Part shown: positions 28,001-35,400 of the stretch, in pieces
How the letters are laid out: each line of letters opens with the position of its first letter
How positions within the stretch are numbered: position 1 is the first letter of the stretch
Assembly: GCF_032854445.1 (NCBI RefSeq)
Contig: NC_088298.1
Span: 11,645,504 to 11,709,503 of the forward strand
Origin: Liolophura sinensis
Taxonomy: Eukaryota; Mollusca; Polyplacophora; Chitonida; Chitonidae
DNA: 64,000 nt
Reading direction: 5' to 3'
Notes under the pieces: model-generated
Seen by the model: only the letters and a program-made list of their open reading frames with translations
What the model was told of the DNA's origin: nothing
Database searches by the model: none
Made by a program: the position numbers and the translations under genes

Positions 28001-31000
28001 CGGCCAGTATTATGGTGGGTGGAAACCGGGCAGAGTCCGGGGGAAACCCACGACCATCCGCAGGTTGTTGGCATACCTCCCCACGTATGGCCGGAGAGGA
28101 AGCCAGCATGAGCTGGTCTTGAACTCACAGCGACCGTATTGGTGAGAGACGAATGCTGGTTTTAAGTCTGCTTACTACATGTAACTTCCCACATTTACCT
28201 TGTACTTGTCAGTGAGTGTTACTGCAGTCTTCAGAGTTTGCCTAGCCATGCGAACTAATGGGCAGTGCTCTAGAGAAGCAGTTATATAATACAGACTTGA
28301 CTGTTGTGAAAACATCAAGTTCTAAATTTACACAACACATGCCTTGAACGCTTTTCAAGGTGCCCTCTTTAACATCCTGGAGTAAACCTTCACCAGCTTT
28401 ATTCGACATCTCTTGTGGATAACCCCTAAGCTCAAAATACTACGAGGCTTGTGTATGATGCAAGATCTACATATATTCTATCATCCGGTCGAATATCAAT
28501 GTATTTCACGAATAAGGCAAGTAGTCTGTTTCACTGATGTCTTAATAACAATGCCTTCCTTGTAAACCCTTTCAACATATGTGTACATTTTCCTGTACAT
28601 ATACATGTATACTACTCTCCATTACATTACCTCATAAAGATAGTTTGCTAACTTACAGGAAAGGACATATTTATTTATTTATTTTATTCATTTATTTATC
28701 CTCGTATCTTTTGATGTATATTGTGATGTGTCCTCATAAAAACTCACATCTACAGAATCAGATTCGTTCTTGTATGTATATTTACACCTTCATCAACTGT
28801 CCTAATCACTTCCATACCCATGCTACTTATCTTCACTGCACCTATGCACATGCGCATATCGGCAGAATTTTTAAAATTGCTTTTTTATTTTATGATAGTT
28901 GTCGAATTCGCTCAAATGTGTAATTCGGCTTTGTTGTTTTTTTTCCGTATTTTCTCACAACACTTGTATGTTTTATCAAAGACTAGGCCGTCTTGAACCT
29001 GCTACTGCCTGCACTTAACAGTGAATTGTCAAGACATATTGACAATGGGTAATGAACTCATGCAGTACCGTGCGGCAATTGGCCTTTTCCAGCGCCTCTT
29101 TTTAAGGTCTGTAACGTTCACCTCCTTGTGAAACAAACGAAGTTATACCTGATACGAAATTTGCACTGCTTAACGCTACAGAACACTAACTTGCTCCGTT
29201 TTATCCACTGCGTTTTCTTAATATCTTTAGCGCTGAACTGAATATCGAACTGAACCCGGGTCCGCCAAACGCACCCTGTTTCACGGACCTGTCCATTGTA
29301 CACCTTAATATATGCGGCCTCAAAAACAAATTGGACTTAGTTTTTGCTAATCTCAACAACTTCGACGTTATAGCTTTAACCCATACCCATTTTACTTCTC
29401 TTGTTCCAATAGTTGTCTTTTAATGCCCGGGTTTAAAGGGCCTCTAAGGCGTGACCGTGACCAAGCTTGGGGATGAGTCTGTGTTTATGTGTCCGACAGG
29501 ATATCTTTTTCTCGTCACTCTGATCTGGAGCAAAATGACATGGAAATAATATGGCTGGAGCTATTCGACAAACCGCCCACAGCCATTGACGTCATATATA
29601 GACCTCCGAAAACAGAAGTAGGTTTACGGGAAGTTCTAAGAAACAATTTAGAATGTGTTATCAGTTAATTAACGAACCCACGAGACCTTCTTCTAACACG
29701 TTATTGGATCCGATCATTTTCGATAAACGTAGACTGGTATAGGAGTCTGGGACCATATCCAACTTCTGCAGTGACCATTGTCCTGTTTTTGCATGTTTAA
29801 GATCTTCAATTCCGAAGTTGCAAGAATATAAGAGATTAATCTGGCATTATAATACAGCAAATTGGAAGGGGTACAGTAATTTTCTATCCAATGTCGACTG
29901 GAAGGAAATTACCTCGGTTGATAATGTCGACGAAATGTGCTCACTACTTCAAATACTATCTTAGACTCAGCACATATGCATATTTCAAATCGTACAATCA
30001 AAATTAATCCTAACGATAAACCATGGCTATTAATCACGGCTATTAAGACAGAAATAAAACTCAGAAACAGACTCTACAAAAAATCACGTAAATTTCCGTC
30101 TGAAGTCAATCGGAATGCTTTCAAAACACAAAGGAATTAGGTACATTCTCTGATTAAGAAAGCAAAACAACTCCATGAACAAAACGTAACTGAGAAAATA
30201 GAATCGGGAAATGCTGGGAGTAAGTTCTGGTGGAACTCTGCAAATCTCACCTAAAAAATAGCAGCACGAATGTTGGTCCAATCCCTCCTCTAGTCACGGA
30301 AAATAACACCTGTGAATATGATGATGTGAATAAGACAAACTTACTGAACGACTTCTTTTCTAGTGTATGCTCTCTGCACGACTCAGATGTGGAAACCCCC
30401 GAAATTGCACCTAAGACCAATAACGAATTAGTAGGTATTACCGTGGAACTCCGTGATGTACATGAGGTGCTGGAGTCTATTGATACGAACAAGGCTACAG
30501 GACCAGACGGGATCAGCCCCAAAATCCTTTCTGAAGCCAGACTGGAAATTTCTCCAATCCTGAGGACCCTTTTTACTTGTCGTTAACAACAGGAAAATAT
30601 CCTTCCTCTTGGAAAACTGCTAACATTACACCTATATTCAAAACTATCGAAAGTCGCAAACCAATTTCTTTGCTTAACTGTATTAGCAAGCTATATTGAA
30701 CGCGTTGTGTTTCGAGCAGTTTTTAGCCATCTTCGTCCTGAAATATCTCCAAATCAGTATAGCTTCTTACCATCAAAGTCAACAACAGCACAACTCGCTG
30801 ACCTCTACTTTGGCATTGTTAAAGCCCTGGACGATGCGAAAGAAGTATTTTTCATATTTTTTGACGTTTCCAAGGCTTTTGATCGAGTCTGGCACAAAGG
30901 CATCTTAGCTAAGCTAATGTCACTTGGAATAAAATGTGGAATGCTCAACTGGTTTGCGGACTATTTACAACATCGACAACAAAGGGTTGTACTGAACGGT

Positions 31001-32321
31001 TTCCAGTCAGGTCTCAGAGCATTGAAAGCTGGAGTCCCACAGGGCTCTGTACCAGGCCCTTTACTGTTTCTTGTTTTTATTAATGACCTTCCGCATGAAA
31101 TTATTAATTAAGTTATTTGCTGACGACACCTGTCTTTACGTTACATCCGACGAACTGACATCGTAATACATCAATAGCTCTATAAATGATGACCTAGAAA
31201 AAAAATTTTTGTTTGGGCCAGAACTTGGCTTGTTGAGTTAAACGCGAAAAAAAATGTAGCGCTTACCGTTTCAAGACGCATACAACCGTCACAGTTAGTA
31301 TTTAACTTTTAAGGTGAAAGTATAAACCATTCTACATCACATAAACATTTAGGACTAGTTTTTGGTAATAATGGAAACTGGACCCATCACATAGACAAAC
31401 TCATAGAAGCTGCCAGTAATAAACTATCCACGTTCAGAGCGCTTAAATATCGTCTGAATCGAAAGTGCCTAAAAATTATGTACCCAAGTTTTATAAGACC
31501 ATCATTGGAATATGCAGATATAATTTGGGACAATATTACTGAAGGTCAAATAAGTACCATAGAAAACAAGCAAAAGAACACACTACGGGTCATTACTAGT
31601 TAAACCAAAAGTGTTGCCTCTAGCCTGCTCTAGGAAGAATCGGGCTTTATACAGTTGCGTAAGAGACGCTACATGCATCGCCTGCTGTTCTTCCAACGTA
31701 ACCTCCAGGACGCATCTAGCAATGTATTTGAAAACAAGCTTCCACTACCAACACACCAGGGTAATCGGTACCAAATTAGATCAACAGACCAATTAACAAC
31801 TTTTCGATGTAGAACAGCCACCTTTAGTAAATCTTTTTTCCACAAAATGTGCGTGACTGGAACAGCTTGCCATATTAGATTAGAGGAATTAAAAATTATC
31901 AAGAATTCAAAATAGCTCTAGAAAAAATGTTATATCCGCCAGTTCAACCAGCATAGTATTATGCTGGAAACCGATGTTTAAATATTATATTGTGTAGATT
32001 AAGAAATGGATGTATCTCGCTAAATGCCAATTTGTATAACAATTATATTACTGACTCTCCCAAATGTATCTGTGGCAAACCGCTAGAAACGGCAGCTCAT
32101 TTCTTTTTAAAGTGTAGCAGATATGTTGTCCAGAGGGAGAACATGCTTAAAAATATCAGACAATCTGGTTATTCCATCAACATTTCTGCTACCACTCTCC
32201 TTTATGGCTGTAGCCTTCTATCCACTGAACTGAATATAATGATTTGTTTAGAAGTCTGGTTCTACATTAACAATACCAAAAAGGTTTTAATGTTTAAAAT
32301 TTTCACCCTGTTTCCTCTATT

Positions 32322-32373
<52 letters not shown>

Positions 32374-32384
32374 ATAATATATAT

Positions 32385-32470
<86 letters not shown>

Positions 32471-35400
32471 TCACGGGATAGCTACTTTGTTATATATACT
32501 TACATTGTAAAAGCTCTCGATTAGACCTTGTAGCACGTCATGACGGCCACCCAGCTACGGTTGTGTAATAGGTTCGTGCAAACACGTGGCTGCGCGCGCG
32601 CATATATACGTGCTTTTAGATGTATATGTGCTTATTTGTGAGTATATACACACAGGCACGTGCGAACGCGCATGTGTGTGTATGTACGGGTTATTTATAA
32701 ATATTCATATATGCGTATGAGTTTATGATTTGTGCGTATGTATACACAGATCAGTATACATGTTTCTGTGTGTATATATAAATACAATGTTTGTGCACGA
32801 TCTTGTAAACAATTCCTGTCAACTTTCATACAAATAACAAAATGCCATTTTTGCTTTTTTACAAAACTTTACAATGTATATATTATTACGAATATTACAC
32901 GATATAAGCCTATGACTTCCTGTGTAAGCAATTGAAATAAATACGTTTAAACCAATTATTAATTCAATATTTTAATACACTTAATTCATAATAATTTGAC
33001 ATAACGTATTTCAGTCTAGAGGCACATCGCAGAAATTATAAATTAACCTGTGAAGATCAGAAAACATTACTTTGTAATGCAGGGTATCAGTGATTGTAAA
33101 TGGCTGAGGATTGAGGGTTACTATTCTATGCAAGGCAAGAACTTGTACATGGGCTTGTACAGGCCTTGAATGACAACAAAGCGTGACTTTGAAGATTTTA
33201 AAGTGTAAATTCACAGAAGACCGTAATAACTGTAAGAATGACTGTGACTAGACTCAATATATGCAATGTCCCCAGCTATATTGTGGCGCAATATGGTAAT
33301 ACAGAATGTATGTGCATTATATCAAACATAGAAATAGCGAGCATCAGACTGGGTAATAACGAAAAAAGTTTGACCCTCGAGTCACATTATACTAGTATTA
33401 AGTTACTGTAAAGAAGTAGAGAAATAATGCAAGCCTCAAAATTGTAAAAGATGAAATGCTTCCAGGGGCCTTCATACATTACATCAGGTAAAAACCATCA
33501 TTAATTGCCTGAAAACTTACACCAATACGGTAACCTATTTCAGGAAAAAAAAAAACCACCACACTTAGTGACTTCTCCAAACTGGTGCCATATTATCGAA
33601 CAAGGTATAGAACCAGAGAGAGCTGGATATGCATAAATACAAAAATAAATATTGAGACCGAAATAAACTGTACGGTTTTGAAACTGTTGCAAAGAATGGA
33701 TCTGCTGCAAAGCTACCTAACAGCTCATCTGTAGGAGACACATATATGCAAAACTTCTGCTCAATACCTGAAGTATTGAGTAGTGGCCTTGATAATTTAA
33801 GGTAATAAACACACAGAGCTTTAGCGATGAACATACGGTGTTTAAATAAAAATCTGTTACCACTAGTACCCAATACATCAGAACTTGTGGAGAACAAGTA
33901 TAAGAGAAAAATTAAACAAGAAAACCACCTCAAATTTCTACACCGGTAGACTGCAGTTTCGAGTTTTCGTTCTCATCACGGATACTCAGTGCTAGTCTCA
34001 AAAAAATAATTTGTTAAACTTAACAAAAAAGTCAGTTGATTGAGTGATGCAAGAATGTATTATGCTATTGGACAGGCTACTCTTTTGAATGTAGTACATA
34101 CATTCTATGAACTGAACACAATGATTTATCTAAACTAACAGGATATCTTGAATATAACATATTATCAGGTTAAAACAACAGAATACATTCCAGCTTCGCT
34201 CGGACAAGGTACTTTCTGTTAAAATTAACAGATCATTTTTTTTAGGTGTAGCAGGGTAAATCATGATTACATACAGTACGATCAGTTTACATATTGTATG
34301 TTTAACACAAACATATATACGTATGTATATGAACACACTAGCCGTTAATATAGGTTATACATGAACGAAAGATCTATGGCTGCAATTCTCCGAGGAGGCG
34401 GTAAGCTATAATCATTCGTTCATTAATAATCTATATTTAAACGGCTGGTGTGTTGTTATACATGTATATATACATAAAGTGACGTAAACTTAATATCATA
34501 AATGTCTGACTACGGTGTAAAACACCAAGTAAAGAAATAATATAATAACGGCCATAGAGATTCTATCAGCAACAGGTACGTAGGCTTATACCATCCCACG
34601 ACTTCAACCACAAACCATCGAAAAGGTCTTCTTCAATCAGCTACTTTAGAATCTATGGAAGGTCGGTCCGTAACACAATTTAGTTCGTCAGTAAAGAGCG
34701 ATTACTTTTCTATGCGAAAATTAAATGGATATTAATACAGACTTGGAAACTGCAATTATGTACACCAAACTTGTGCAATTAAATGATTTATTAAGGGTAA
34801 ACAAACGAGCGAAAAGGGGAAAGGTTGTACGGTTTGTCGACACCTAACAAAGAGGTAATAATGCTACATACACGTAGTGCGGAGATCCAGGTGACGTTGG
34901 ATCGTGATGAGTGGATCTAAATTTAAGCAATGTATCTAAATTTAATCCTTATGGACATTATCGATGGCATAATAAAAGAAAACCGACAAACCGTCTCACT
35001 GGGTTAAATTTGACGTTACAAATATTACAAATAACAAATATTCAGCAATAAAAAAGCATTACCATGTATTCCGCAAAATAAAACCCCATAAATATGTCGA
35101 AAAATGTGAAACAACAAAAAAAAAAACAAACATTATTCACAACATCAATCCTTACCAGTAAGCTATTGATTGATTTTAGGGCAATAATTCACAATTCCAG
35201 ACATAATTCCTTGCATCTGCACTAATAATATAAATCAGCTTGGATCGGACTAGCCGAGACTAGCACAAATATTGTTTGCAGAGTATTCTGGGTTACCAGT
35301 TTGTCAATAGGATCTCAGATATCAGTTTGGCATTTTAATGAATTAAGTTTAAAAGTACACGAAGAGACCTTGCCTGAGGTAATCACACCAACAACCTCTG

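Larger units (their letters stand above)
26939..32325 (+). mobile_element. Non-LTR retrotransposon (CR1/L2/Jockey-like LINE), broken
   Basis: The order is that of a two-ORF LINE: ORF1 with a coiled coil and RNA-binding fold (about 27125-27905), an apurinic endonuclease segment (about 29265-29620), reverse transcriptase (about 30230-31600) and a C-terminal Cys/His knuckle (32060-32130). The 3' end abuts a long (TA)n tract. Stops and frameshifts occur in every domain, so it is inactive. It is antisense to ITPK, in the intron between exons 1 and 2, and carries a nested SINE. The 5' limit is not defined; 26939 is the first base with plausible element sequence. Confidence 0.88.

Noticed and set aside
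32262-32474. Frames of alternating Ile-Tyr
   Set aside because: Translation of the (TA)n tract.
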